Part shown: in pieces, positions 49,457 through 60,554 of the stretch
How positions within the stretch are numbered: position 1 is the stretch's first letter
How the letters are laid out: each line of letters begins with the position of its first letter
NCBI RefSeq assembly: GCF_902859735.1
Contig: NZ_CADIJY010000001.1
Location: forward strand, 868,001 to 932,000
DNA from: Achromobacter aegrifaciens
Lineage (GTDB): Bacteria; Pseudomonadota; Gammaproteobacteria; Burkholderiales; Burkholderiaceae_B
Length of the DNA stretch: 64,000 nt
Direction of reading: 5' to 3'
Made by a program: the position numbers and the translations under genes
Notes under the pieces: generated by a model
Told to the model about the DNA's origin: nothing
What the model saw: the letters and a program-made list of their open reading frames with translations, nothing else
Database searches by the model: none

Positions 49457-51055
49457 CTATTCTCCGACGCCGGCCGGCTCTGGTTTGGAAGGGCGGATCA
49501 ACTGGACCGGCGGCACGCGCCGCACGCACCAGAGCGCGAACACCGCAACCGCCAGGGCTATGAGTTGCCCTTCGTGGATGGCGCCGACGAGCGCGACGCG
49601 CGCGATCTCGATCAGCGAGGTTCCGTCCTGGCCTTGATGCGCCAATTGTGCCAGGAACTGCGTCTGGGCCTCGGGATTGACGAGCATCTGGGGATCATTC
49701 AGCTCTGGCAGCCAGCGGGCGGAAGCGCCGCGCAGCGTGGATTCGACGCCGCTGAAATAGCTGTGGTTGATCATGGTGCCGACGATCGCCGTGCCCAACA
49801 TGCCGCCGATCATGCGCAGGGATTGCAGCAGCGCCGTGGCGATGCCCAGGTGGCTGCGGCCGGCGGTCTGCTGCGCGAAGACCGTCAGGTTGGGCATGAT
49901 GAAACCCATGCCCAGCCCGGCCATCAGCATGTATGCGGCGATGAGCGCATGTGACGTATAGCTATGGGTGGTAACAATGCCCAGGCACGAGAGCGCCATC
50001 AGGATGAAGCCGGCATACAGCATGCGGTTGGGATTGCGGATGCGGGTGATGATGCGGCCGTTGACGATGCTGCCCACCGTGATGAAAACCACCATTGGCG
50101 TGATCAGCAGGCCGGCGTCCTGGGGCGACAGCCCGAAGCCGCCTTGCAGCAGCAGCGGCGCGTAGAACAGCAGCGAGTACATGGTCACGCCCACCAGCAG
50201 GGCCAGCGTGAAGAGCATGGCGAGGCCGCGGTTGCGGAACATGTCCAGCGGCAGCAGCGGGTGGGGGCAGCGCCGTTCCCACCAGAACAGCAGGGCGAAG
50301 GCTACTGCGCTGCCCGCGCCCAGCAGCAGAATGGATGCGCTAAACCCTTCCTTGGGCAACAGTTCGACCAGCAGTTGCAGGCTGCCCAGCGCCACGGCGA
50401 TGAGCAGCGCACCCTGCCAGTCCAGCCGCACGCGGCCGGTCGTGTGGTTGCGCAGATGCGGCAGATAGCGGGCGACGAACCAGAGCCCGAGGAGGCCAAT
50501 GGGCAGGTTGACGTAGAACACCGAGCGCCAGCCATAGTGCTCGGTCAGCGCGCCGCCCAGGGTCGGGCCGATGGCGTTGGCGATGCCGAAGGCGGAACTG
50601 AGCATGACTTGCCACCGCAATCGCACGTGGGGATCGGGAAACAGGTCGGGGATGGACGCGAACGCCGTGCCTACCAGCATGCCGCCGCCTATGCCTTGCA
50701 GCGCCCGCGCCAGGACCAGCGTGAACATGCTGTCGGCCGCGCCGCATAGCGCCGAGGCCAGGGTGAACAATACGATGGCTGCCACTACGAACGGCTTGCG
50801 GCCGTAGTAGTCGCCCAGGCGGCCGAAGATAGGCACGGTGATGACGGAGGTAAGCAGGTAAGACGTCGCTACCCATGCATACAGTTCGAAGCCCTTGAGT
50901 TCGGCCACAATGGTCGGCAGCGCGGTGCCGACCACGGTCTGATCGATGGCGACCATCATCATGACGAAGCACATGCCCAGCATGGCAAGCAGGGTTTGGC
51001 GGAAAGGAAGCACTTGGCCGGGCGAGTGCGGGGTGCCTGTAGCGGGGGCGGACAT
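49457..51055 (-). CDS. MFS drug exporter, DHA2 (EmrB/QacA) type
   Basis: A 532-aa proton-driven exporter with about 14 transmembrane helices. Motif A is in GRLGDYYGRKP, motif B-like LVLARALQGIGGG and the DHA2 motif C-like ANAIGPTLGGALTEHYGWRSVFYVNLPIG. ATG 51055 is chosen because the longer frame begins with TTG at 51085, inside the operator palindrome. No membrane fusion partner (EmrA) is adjacent. Together with the MarR gene it forms a drug-responsive efflux unit. Confidence 0.9.
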   Translation of the reverse strand: MSAPATGTPHSPGQVLPFRQTLLAMLGMCFVMMMVAIDQTVVGTALPTIVAELKGFELYAWVATSYLLTSVITVPIFGRLGDYYGRKPFVVAAIVLFTLASALCGAADSMFTLVLARALQGIGGGMLVGTAFASIPDLFPDPHVRLRWQVMLSSAFGIANAIGPTLGGALTEHYGWRSVFYVNLPIGLLGLWFVARYLPHLRNHTTGRVRLDWQGALLIAVALGSLQLLVELLPKEGFSASILLLGAGSAVAFALLFWWERRCPHPLLPLDMFRNRGLAMLFTLALLVGVTMYSLLFYAPLLLQGGFGLSPQDAGLLITPMVVFITVGSIVNGRIITRIRNPNRMLYAGFILMALSCLGIVTTHSYTSHALIAAYMLMAGLGMGFIMPNLTVFAQQTAGRSHLGIATALLQSLRMIGGMLGTAIVGTMINHSYFSGVESTLRGASARWLPELNDPQMLVNPEAQTQFLAQLAHQGQDGTSLIEIARVALVGAIHEGQLIALAVAVFALWCVRRVPPVQLIRPSKPEPAGVGE

Positions 51056-51068
51056 TGTTGGATCTATC

Positions 51069-51090
51069 AATGATTGATGTATCAATCATT
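51069..51090. promoter_or_regulatory. Perfect palindromic MarR operator
   Basis: AATGATTGAT (51069-51078), two bases, ATCAATCATT (51081-51090): a 10-bp perfect inverted repeat. On the minus strand a -10-like TAGAAT (51093-51088) abuts it, so a bound regulator would block transcription of the MFS-MarR operon. Confidence 0.75.
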
Positions 51091-51448
51091 CTAGCCCTAC
51101 AATCCGCGAGACAGAAAGTTGTCAGGTCCGAGGCCGGATTTCGAGACGCCGCATCGATACCGATAGTGTTGATTTTGCGCGGCCGCGCCCGGCCATCCGC
51201 GCGAAGTCGGCCCGATTTGTTACGATAGCGCTATCTGTACGCTGGCTCGGCTGGCGTCTTCATCAGGCTTTCCTTGGCAGATTCCATTTTCGGCGCCGCA
51301 GCCCCAGGCTCGGCAAGAGAGCGGGCACGCCCTGAAAGGCCGTGGCTACATGGGCCTGGCGGTTTTTCCGCAGCTAAAGCACCTTCCGCGCGCCCGGCGC
51401 AGCGGACGGCATTCAAGGATTTCCAGTCGAGGTACCGACGGGGCAGCA
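51091..51448. other. Intergenic region between the MFS and AsmA genes
   Basis: 358 bp with no supportable gene. It holds the promoter side of the MFS operon and, at 51224-51235, the perfect palindrome GATAGCGCTATC of unknown meaning. The open frames crossing it lack ribosome-binding sites and recognisable content. Confidence 0.5.
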
Positions 51449-53968
51449 ATGAAAACGTGGTTCAAGCGCATTTTGATAGGCCTGGTAGTGTTGGTTGTCG
51501 TGGCCGTCGTTGGCCTGGCCATCTTCTTGCTGACATTCGACCCCAACGCGTACAAGTACAAGCTGGAAGAGCTTGTCCAGCAACGCTACCAACGCACGCT
51601 GACGATAGACGGCGAGATCGAGCTGTCGCTCTTCCCGCGCATCGGGCTGTCGGTGCAGGGCGTGTCGCTGTCCGAGCCGGACAGCTCCGAAACCTTCGCC
51701 TCCATCGATAGCACCCGTCTGGCGGTCGCGGTGTGGCCGCTGCTGTCCAACAGCTTCGTGGTGGACCACGTCGCGATCACCGGTTTCAAGGCCCGTGTGG
51801 TGCGGGACAAGCAGGGCCATTTCAATTTCAGCAATCTCGTGGGCGGCACCGCGCCGATCACGGCGGCGCCGGCCAATCCGGCTGAAGCCTTGGCGGGCGC
51901 GGCGCAGAGCGCGGTGCAGGCCATCGCCAACGGCAACCTGCCGCAGCCGCGCAACAACATGCAGATCGACATCGCCGGGCTGGACCTGAAGGACGGCCAG
52001 GTGCAGCTGCAGGACGAGATCACGGGCATGGCGGTGGCGGTCACCAAGATCAACGCCAACACCGGCCGCGTCACCTTCAATCAACCGTTCGATGTGCGCA
52101 TGACCGCACGCGTCGAGGGTGGCGATCCGCGCGTGGACGCCAATTTGACCGGCCAGGCCCTGCTTACGCTGGATCCGTCGGCCAAGCGCTACGCCGCGCA
52201 GAAGCTGGACCTGCGCATGGACGGCAAGCTGCCGGGGGCCGAAGCCAAGAGCCTGGCCATGCGCGGCAATCTGGCCTTCAACGGCCAGAAGTCGGCGTTG
52301 GACATCGCCGGCCTGGAAGTCGTGTTCCAGGGCGACGTCACCGATCCCGCTGCGCGCGCGACCAATGTGGATGCCAGCGTGGCCATCCCCAAGCTGGCGA
52401 TCGACCCGCATAAGAGCCAGCTGCAGATCGAGAAACTGGCGATACGCGCCAAGGGCGGCGTGGCCGATGGTCCCTTCGAATTCGCCGTGGACGCGCCCGC
52501 GCTCAATATCTCTCCGGCGTCGGCCACGGGTGAGGCGCTGACGGGCCGCGTGCGCATCAGCGGGCTGGACGCGAGTTTCGGCTTGAACGGCATCAGCGGC
52601 AACGCCGGTGAGCTGGAGATCAAGGAAGCCAAGCTGGACAGCACGTCCAAGAATGGCGAACGGATCGTCAAGCTGAACTTCGCCTCGCCGCTGTCCTTGA
52701 ACCTGTTGCAGCGCAGCGGCGGCCTGTCTGGCTTGCGGGGCGACGTCAACATCACCGATCCCGGACTGCCCAAGGGCAGCCTGCAGATCCCCGTGATCGG
52801 CAGCGTGACCGCGGATCTGCTGAAGGATCAGGCCACGAGCAAGATCAACGCCGTGCTGGAAGGCGGCAAGTTCGATCTGAGCGCGGACATTACCAAGCTG
52901 AGCGATGCGCCCAAGGTGAATTTCGCGCTGGTGGTGGATACGCTGGACCTGGACAAGCTGGTGCCGCCGGTTGCGGCAACGCCCGCGCAGCCGGCGCCCA
53001 AGCAGCCGGCCGAAGCCAAGAAGGAAGACGGCAAGCCCGCGCAGCCTGCAGCCCCTGCGGCGCCTGCCAAACCTGCCGACGACACGATCGACCTGTCTGC
53101 GCTGATCGGTCCCAGCGTCAATGGCACGATCAAGGTTGGCAAGCTGGTCGTGCGCGGCCTGAAGGCCGACGACGTCGGCGCCGCGGTGAAGCTGGACAAG
53201 GGCAAGCTGGATATCTCCAGCCTGACTGCCGGCCTGTACGGCGGCAAGCTGGCGGGCACTTTGTCGGTGGACGCCGCGCAGGGTAACCAGCTGGCCACCA
53301 AGATGTCGCTGGCCGGTATCGCCATCGAACCGTTCCTGATGGACCTGGCGCGCCAGAACGTGCTGAGCGGTACGGGCAGCCTTGCGCTGGACCTGAAGAC
53401 AGCCGGCGCCAATGCCTACGCCATGAAGAGCGGCCTGGGCGGCACCATGCAATTGCGCCTGCGCGATGGCGCGGTCAAGGGCATCAACCTGACGCAGACG
53501 CTGCGCGAACTGAAGGCCGCCTTCAAACCGGAATCGCAGAACGAAACCGTCGCGTCCGACACCAGCAAGCAGACGGAATTCTCCGAGATGGACGCCGACC
53601 TGGCCTTCACCAAGGGCGTGGCCGCGGTCAAGCGCCTGAACGTGGTGTCGCCCCTGTTGCGTGTGACGCAGGGCGATCCGGCCACCATTGACTTCGTCAA
53701 GAGCGAATTGGACCTGGTGGCGCGAGCCCGCGTCGTCAATCCGGCAGCCGATCCGGAAGGCAAGGAACTGCTAGACCTGAAGGACGTGACCATCCCCGTG
53801 CACGTCAAGGGACCATTCGACAAGCCGACCTATACCGTGCTCTGGAAGGACGCCATCGGCGGCATTCTCCAGCGCAGCCTGGAAAACAAGCTGCGCGAAG
53901 CGGTGACGGGCAAGGGCAAGGGCGGCGCTGCCGTCGACAAGGCTTTGAAGGGACTGCTGGGCAAATGA
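51449..53968 (+). CDS. AsmA-family inner-membrane protein
   Basis: An 839-aa protein with an N-terminal membrane anchor (about 7-28: rich in V, L, I) and a large periplasmic part. The AsmA signature follows the anchor: LTFDPNAYKYKLEELVQQRYQRTLTIDGEIELSLFPRIGLSV, with the key segment DGEIELSLFPRIGL. Near residues 512-545 a linker rich in Pro, Ala and Lys splits the repeating-groove region. The C-terminal AsmA domain has GTGSLALDLKTAG, a GGTMQLRLRDGAVKGINL-type stretch and IPVHVKGPFDKPTY. AsmA-like proteins form bridge-like grooves thought to carry phospholipids to the outer membrane. The stop overlaps the next gene. Confidence 0.88.
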   Translation: MKTWFKRILIGLVVLVVVAVVGLAIFLLTFDPNAYKYKLEELVQQRYQRTLTIDGEIELSLFPRIGLSVQGVSLSEPDSSETFASIDSTRLAVAVWPLLSNSFVVDHVAITGFKARVVRDKQGHFNFSNLVGGTAPITAAPANPAEALAGAAQSAVQAIANGNLPQPRNNMQIDIAGLDLKDGQVQLQDEITGMAVAVTKINANTGRVTFNQPFDVRMTARVEGGDPRVDANLTGQALLTLDPSAKRYAAQKLDLRMDGKLPGAEAKSLAMRGNLAFNGQKSALDIAGLEVVFQGDVTDPAARATNVDASVAIPKLAIDPHKSQLQIEKLAIRAKGGVADGPFEFAVDAPALNISPASATGEALTGRVRISGLDASFGLNGISGNAGELEIKEAKLDSTSKNGERIVKLNFASPLSLNLLQRSGGLSGLRGDVNITDPGLPKGSLQIPVIGSVTADLLKDQATSKINAVLEGGKFDLSADITKLSDAPKVNFALVVDTLDLDKLVPPVAATPAQPAPKQPAEAKKEDGKPAQPAAPAAPAKPADDTIDLSALIGPSVNGTIKVGKLVVRGLKADDVGAAVKLDKGKLDISSLTAGLYGGKLAGTLSVDAAQGNQLATKMSLAGIAIEPFLMDLARQNVLSGTGSLALDLKTAGANAYAMKSGLGGTMQLRLRDGAVKGINLTQTLRELKAAFKPESQNETVASDTSKQTEFSEMDADLAFTKGVAAVKRLNVVSPLLRVTQGDPATIDFVKSELDLVARARVVNPAADPEGKELLDLKDVTIPVHVKGPFDKPTYTVLWKDAIGGILQRSLENKLREAVTGKGKGGAAVDKALKGLLGK

Positions 53969-54351
53969 ACGCCGAGAACTTCCAACCCGTGGCCGAGTGC
54001 GGCGTCACCACGCAGGCCGAGGCCGCGGGCTATCACCGGCAATGGCTGGTCGCCAACGATTCCGGGCAGTGGCTGAACCGCAGCCTGTGTCCGCGGCTGG
54101 CCGACGTTTCGGTCGAGCTGCGGCTGGGCTACCTGGTGCTGAAGGCGCCTGGCATGCTGCGCATGGACATTCCGCTGGACGTCATCGAAGACGACGACAG
54201 CGTGCGCTACAGCATGAAGGTTGGCGAGCAGGTGGTGGACGTGATCGACGAAGGGGAACTGGCCGCGGCCTGGATTTCCAACTTCGTCCAGGTGCCTTGC
54301 CGCATCATGAAGGTGCATCCCGACACGCCCGTGGCCGCCTGGCCGGCCTGA
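53965..54351 (+). CDS. Stand-alone MOSC N-terminal beta-barrel domain protein
   Basis: A 128-aa protein that fits only the MOSC_N barrel found before MOSC domains in molybdenum-cofactor sulfur-carrier proteins such as mARC: YHRQWLVANDSGQWLNRS, RLGYLVLKAPGMLRMDIPLD, and WISNFVQVPCRIMKVHPD. The catalytic MOSC domain with its cysteine is absent, and only 22 bp separate the stop from the convergent benE stop, so nothing was cut off by a nearby frameshift. The ATG overlaps the AsmA stop by 4 nt (ATGA), so it is co-translated with that gene. Function unknown. Confidence 0.7.
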   Translation: MNAENFQPVAECGVTTQAEAAGYHRQWLVANDSGQWLNRSLCPRLADVSVELRLGYLVLKAPGMLRMDIPLDVIEDDDSVRYSMKVGEQVVDVIDEGELAAAWISNFVQVPCRIMKVHPDTPVAAWPA

Positions 54352-54373
54352 GCGGGCCGGGCGCAAGGGCCGT

Positions 54374-56474
<2,101 letters not shown>

Positions 56475-56532
56475 ACGAGCTCCGTACCGTTATTTGTGGT
56501 TTACACCATCCTCCGAAGCTCGGATTATTGAC

Positions 56533-57099
56533 CTATTTGCGCAATGCAGCAAATTCCAGCAGGTGGTAGTGGACCGCGCCTGCCTTGTCCTGCCGCAAGA
56601 TCGTGAATCCCTCGGGGGCTTCGATGGGGCTTTCCGCCTCTACGTAGACTAGCCCATGCTCGGTCAGAATGCCTGGCAGAATCGGCCACAGGCGCGGCAG
56701 CCAGCCCTGGCCGAAAGGCGGATCCAGCAGGATCAGGTCAAATCGGGACGCATCCATGCGCTCGGCGACCTGCATGGCGTCGCCCACGTGGATGCGTATC
56801 ATGTCGGCTTTGAGCTTGTCGCGCAGTGTCCGCAGCGCGGACGCAGCGGTCTTGTCCCGCTCGACCATCTGTACATGCGCCACGCCGCGCGAGGCCGCCT
56901 CGAAGCCCAAGGCGCCGCTGCCGGCGAATAGATCCAGCACCTGCTTGTCGGCGAACTCACCGCCCCACAGGTGATTGAGCCAGTTGAACAGCGTCTCGCG
57001 CACCCGGTCGGGCGTGGGGCGCAGCGTCTCCACGTCGGGCACGGCAATGGGGGTGCGTCTGTATTGGCCCCCGACGATACGAATATACTTGTTACCCAT
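56533..57099 (-). CDS. rsmD: 16S rRNA (guanine-966-N2)-methyltransferase
   Basis: A 188-aa SAM-dependent methyltransferase that modifies G966 of 16S rRNA during 30S assembly. Motifs: N-terminal IRIVGGQYRRTPIAV, TPDRVRETLFNWL, SAM motif I VLDLFAGSGALGFEAASRG and catalytic motif IV LLDPPFGQGW. ATG 57099 is used; an in-frame TTG at 57117 would add six residues. The start codon overlaps the ftsY start on the other strand (they share the palindrome CATG), so the two genes have no spacer between their coding regions. Confidence 0.94.
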   Translation of the reverse strand: MGNKYIRIVGGQYRRTPIAVPDVETLRPTPDRVRETLFNWLNHLWGGEFADKQVLDLFAGSGALGFEAASRGVAHVQMVERDKTAASALRTLRDKLKADMIRIHVGDAMQVAERMDASRFDLILLDPPFGQGWLPRLWPILPGILTEHGLVYVEAESPIEAPEGFTILRQDKAGAVHYHLLEFAALRK

Positions 57100-58477
57100 G
57101 TTTAGCCGCTTCTTCAAGAAAAAATCCCCTCCGCCCGCCGCGCCGGTTCAACCCGCGCCGCCGCCGGAGGCTGCAGACGCCGTAGCCGCGCCTGCCGAGC
57201 CCGCCGCCGTCCCGGTCACTCCCGCGCCGCCGGCGCCTGTGGCCGCCGAACCGCGCCGCGAACCGAGCATTGACCCGGGCGTCGCCGCACCGGCGGCACC
57301 GCCCGTTGTGGCGCCTGTTGCTGCGCCGCATGAGGCGCCGGCCGTGACGCCCGCGCCGGTTGCGCCGGCACCCGCTACGGTATCGGCGCCAGCGCCTGTT
57401 CCGGCGCCAGCGCCGGCCCCGGCATTGGCCCCCGCTCCTGTCGCGGCGCCCGCGCCGGTGGTGGCAACGCAAGCTCCGATCGCCGCTCCCGCGCCGGTTG
57501 CGGCTCCGGTGGCTGCGGCTGCGGCGCCAGCCCCAGCCCCCGAGCCCGCCGCCGAAGCCCCCAAGAAGGCTTCCTGGCTGTCCCGCTTGAAGCAAGGCCT
57601 GTCGCGTACGGGCCAGAGCATCGGCGGGATCTTCATCGGCGTGAAGGTCGACGAGAACCTGTTCGAGGAACTCGAATCGGCGCTCATTATGGCCGATGCG
57701 GGCCTGGAGGCCACGGAAAAGCTCCTGACGGCGCTGCGCGCGCGGGTCAAGAAGGAACGCATCGAGGACCCCGCCAAGGTCAAGGCGGCCTTGCGCCAAC
57801 TGCTGGCCGACCACCTGCGCCCGCTGGAGCGCGCCTTCGACCTGAAGCGCACGCAACCCCTGGTCGTCATGATCGCCGGCGTCAACGGCGCCGGCAAGAC
57901 CACTTCCATCGGCAAGCTGGCCCACACCTTCCAGCGCCAGGGCGCCAGCGTGCTGCTGGCCGCGGGCGACACGTTCCGCGCCGCCGCGCGCGAGCAACTC
58001 ATCGAATGGGGCAGCCGCAACAACGTGACGGTGATCTCGCAGGACGGCGGCGATCCGGCGGCTGTGGCGTTCGATGCGGTCAACGCCGGCCGCGCGCGCG
58101 GCATGGGCGTGGTGATGGTGGATACCGCGGGCCGCCTGCCCACGCAGTTGCACCTGATGGAAGAGCTGAAGAAGATCCGCCGCGTCATCGGCAAGGCGGA
58201 TGCCGCCGCGCCGCACGAAGTGCTGCTGGTGGTGGACGGCAATACCGGCCAGAACGCCCTGGCGCAGATCCGCGCCTTCGATGCCGCCATCAATCTGACC
58301 GGCCTGGTCGTGACCAAGCTGGACGGCACCGCCAAGGGCGGCACGCTGGCAGCCGTGGCCGCGGGCAGCCAGGGCGTGCGCCCGATCCCGGTGTACTGGA
58401 TCGGCGTGGGCGAAAGCCTGGAAGACCTGCAGCCCTTCGTGGCCGACGAGTTCGCCGGGGCTTTGCTGGCGGATTGA
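57098..58477 (+). CDS. ftsY: Signal recognition particle receptor FtsY
   Basis: A 459-aa SRP receptor GTPase that docks ribosome-nascent chain complexes at the membrane. The N-terminus MFSRFFKKK is a membrane-contact helix. Residues about 10-155 are an Ala/Pro/Val-rich low-complexity A domain, unlike the acidic A domain of E. coli. The NG domain starts with [18 protein letters not shown]1 is [15 protein letters not shown], then the [11 protein letters not shown] box, G3 [10 protein letters not shown]4 [13 protein letters not shown] 57098 has no good ribosome-binding site, and upstream starts in the frame lack family sequence. Divergent from rsmD as in many proteobacteria. Confidence 0.95.
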   Translation: MFSRFFKKKSPPPAAPVQPAPPPEAADAVAAPAEPAAVPVTPAPPAPVAAEPRREPSIDPGVAAPAAPPVVAPVAAPHEAPAVTPAPVAPAPATVSAPAPVPAPAPAPALAPAPVAAPAPVVATQAPIAAPAPVAAPVAAAAAPAPAPEPAAEAPKKASWLSRLKQGLSRTGQSIGGIFIGVKVDENLFEELESALIMADAGLEATEKLLTALRARVKKERIEDPAKVKAALRQLLADHLRPLERAFDLKRTQPLVVMIAGVNGAGKTTSIGKLAHTFQRQGASVLLAAGDTFRAAAREQLIEWGSRNNVTVISQDGGDPAAVAFDAVNAGRARGMGVVMVDTAGRLPTQLHLMEELKKIRRVIGKADAAAPHEVLLVVDGNTGQNALAQIRAFDAAINLTGLVVTKLDGTAKGGTLAAVAAGSQGVRPIPVYWIGVGESLEDLQPFVADEFAGALLAD

Positions 58478-58513
58478 GGTCCGTGGGTCCGGCGCGCATG
58501 CGCCGGAAAAAAC

Positions 58514-58540
58514 AAAGGGACGGCGCATGCCGTCCCTTTT
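58514..58540. terminator. Bidirectional terminator between ftsY and the CYTH-CHAD gene
   Basis: Stem AAAGGGACGGC (58514-58524) / GCCGTCCCTTT (58529-58539), loop GCAT, with a T-run on the plus side and A-rich bases on the left. It separates two convergent genes. Confidence 0.8.
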
Positions 58541-58555
58541 GCGTTCAAGCCCGCG

Positions 58556-60214
58556 TCACTTCCAGAATGGCTTGCTGGCGGCCAGATCGTCGAACGCTTG
58601 CTGCGCGTCGTCCGCCAGTTCTTCCAGGCGCGCGCTGATCCAGCCCAGGGCGAACCAGGCTTGCGGATGGGTGGCGGTACACGACTCGTAGTAGTCCTTG
58701 GCCACTGCCAGGTCGTTGATTTCGCCCAGCACGTCCTGCACGCGCGACAGCAGCTTGCGATAGCCGCGCAGTTTGCCCGCGGGCAGCAGCGACTCGGCGA
58801 ATGCCAGGCTGTACCGCAGCCGTTTGCCGCGCTTGCGCAGTTCGTGGCGCGTGGGAATGTCGAGCGTCGCGAATTGCGTGCCCTGGTCGGCCACCTTGCT
58901 GTGCCAGCGGTGCAGGCGCCGCGCAAGCTGCTTGTGCAGGCGCTGCGGATCGGGTTCGGGCGCCAGCATCGGAATGATGGTGGGTTTGACGCTGGGCGCC
59001 GCCACGCCGCCTTCCAGCCGGATGGCGGGCTCGGGCGCGGCGTCGCGGGGCGTGCCGTTGGCTATCGTCTGGCCTTCCGCGGAAGGCAGGGCCGGCGGCA
59101 CGTCCAGGCTCCATTCCAGCAGCTCCAGCATCCAGGCCTGGAAGGCCTTGCCGCCGGCGATGCTGCGCGCGTCCTGTTCCGGGGGCGCGGCTTCCATAGG
59201 GATGACCGGCATGCCTGCGCGCATCAGCGCGGGCGCCACGGTTTCGTTCAGCACGTCCTGGTCGCGGTTGGCGCCGAAGGCGGCGAAGTGCGTGCGCACG
59301 CCTTGCAGCAGAGTGTCTGGAATCGGTGCGATCCAGCCGTCGAACAGCTTCCAGGCCGAACGCAGCCGGCGCACGCCCACGCGCAGCTGATGCACGTGTT
59401 CGGAGTTGCCGGCGCGGTAGACGCCCTCGGTGTCGACCTCGGCCAGCACCGAGGCGTTGCGCGCGATCTGGTCCAGGCATTCCGCCGCGATGCGCGCCAT
59501 GGCCTGGGGCGCCGTCATGTCTTCGCGCAGCTTGACCGATGCGGCGCCGCGCGGCGCCCAGAACTGGGCGATGGCTTGGGCGCGGCGGGCTTCGAGGTCA
59601 TCGCCCGGAATGGCGTCTGCATCTGCCAGGCGCTGAGCCAACTGGGCCAGCGCATCGCCGCGTTCGGACTTGCTGCGCGGGTCCAGCACCAGGCTGTGGC
59701 GCTGCTGCCAGCCGCGAGCCGCCGCGAAGATAGCGGCGGGGCGGCCCGACACCAGTTCGAATTCCAGTTCGGAGATGGGCAGCTCCAGCGCGCCGGCGCG
59801 CAGGATGCCGGTGTCGTAGGCCAGTTCCACCGTGCCGTAGCGCGTGCGGACCTTGCGCAGCAGCCGCTGCACATCGGTTTCATAACGCAGGCCCAGTTCG
59901 CCCTTGATGGCTGCCAGCGCGGCTTCGACCTCGGTGCCGGCATACACCGACAGGTCCAGCACCGGGCCCGGCCGCGGGTGATTGAGTTCGATGCGCGTGA
60001 TGGCATTGATGCCAGGCATCTTCAGCGTCTGCACCCAGTCGCGGCCTTCCTGGCGCAGCCGGATGGCGATGCGGGCCCGCGCAAGTTCGCGTTCCGGCGT
60101 ATCGAAATACATGGCGTGCAGGCGGATGCGGGTCGCCTCGCGCTGCTTGACCTCTCGGAGCACCGCCTGGCGCGAGGCCGCAGGCACGTGCAGTTTCAAT
60201 TCCTGTTCCGACAT
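58556..60214 (-). CDS. CYTH and CHAD domain protein
   Basis: A 552-aa protein. The N-terminal CYTH (triphosphate tunnel metalloenzyme) domain spans about 1-195: it starts SEQELKLHVPA with the EhELKL pattern, then MYFDTPERELARARIAIRLRQEG (key YFDT and RLR), VQTLKMPG and ISELEFELVSG. The CHAD helical domain (about 245-545) has VHQLRVGVRRLRSAWKLF and RHELRKRGKRLRYSLAF, the conserved His/Arg/Lys residues that bind polyphosphate. Such proteins hydrolyse inorganic triphosphate and attach to polyphosphate granules. It stands alone, upstream region shared with the autotransporter. Confidence 0.9.
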   Translation of the reverse strand: MSEQELKLHVPAASRQAVLREVKQREATRIRLHAMYFDTPERELARARIAIRLRQEGRDWVQTLKMPGINAITRIELNHPRPGPVLDLSVYAGTEVEAALAAIKGELGLRYETDVQRLLRKVRTRYGTVELAYDTGILRAGALELPISELEFELVSGRPAAIFAAARGWQQRHSLVLDPRSKSERGDALAQLAQRLADADAIPGDDLEARRAQAIAQFWAPRGAASVKLREDMTAPQAMARIAAECLDQIARNASVLAEVDTEGVYRAGNSEHVHQLRVGVRRLRSAWKLFDGWIAPIPDTLLQGVRTHFAAFGANRDQDVLNETVAPALMRAGMPVIPMEAAPPEQDARSIAGGKAFQAWMLELLEWSLDVPPALPSAEGQTIANGTPRDAAPEPAIRLEGGVAAPSVKPTIIPMLAPEPDPQRLHKQLARRLHRWHSKVADQGTQFATLDIPTRHELRKRGKRLRYSLAFAESLLPAGKLRGYRKLLSRVQDVLGEINDLAVAKDYYESCTATHPQAWFALGWISARLEELADDAQQAFDDLAASKPFWK

Positions 60215-60554
60215 GGCGGCGGGCGTCCAACGGCAAAAGCCGAGATCTTAATCAAACGGGGCGGGCGATTTGATGACCGGTCATATTTATTTCACATGGA
60301 GCATAAACGTGTTTGCGGCGCATCAACAACCGGAGTGCAGGGCGCGGATCCTTGGTCCAGGCAGAGGACTGGTGCAATAGCGACCGTTTGTGCTGGAGCA
60401 CTCGTGACCCCTGAAATTACCCAGTTTCAGTGATATGCATGGTTACGAATCGCTTTTCTAATTGTAATCGGCGGGTTACGCGGCCCGCGCCATCCGATTC
60501 CACACGCGTCCGCCTGGTGCCAACCCGAGCGGGCCACGATTACAGAAGAGCGCC
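60215..60554. other. Divergent intergenic region with a palindrome
   Basis: 340 bp between the CYTH-CHAD gene and the autotransporter without a supportable gene. It contains the perfect 12-bp palindrome ATGACCGGTCAT (60273-60284) and then an AT-rich stretch (TATTTATTTCACAT), which may be a regulator site and promoter. The region is less GC-rich than its surroundings. Confidence 0.5.

Noticed and set aside
51056-51085. TTG 51085 as the start of the MFS exporter
   Set aside because: It lies within the operator palindrome and only a few bases from the -10; ATG 51055 fits better.
57092-58528. 478-codon minus-strand frame over ftsY
   Set aside because: Arg/Gly-rich complement of the Ala/Pro-rich A domain and the GTPase domain; a composition artefact.
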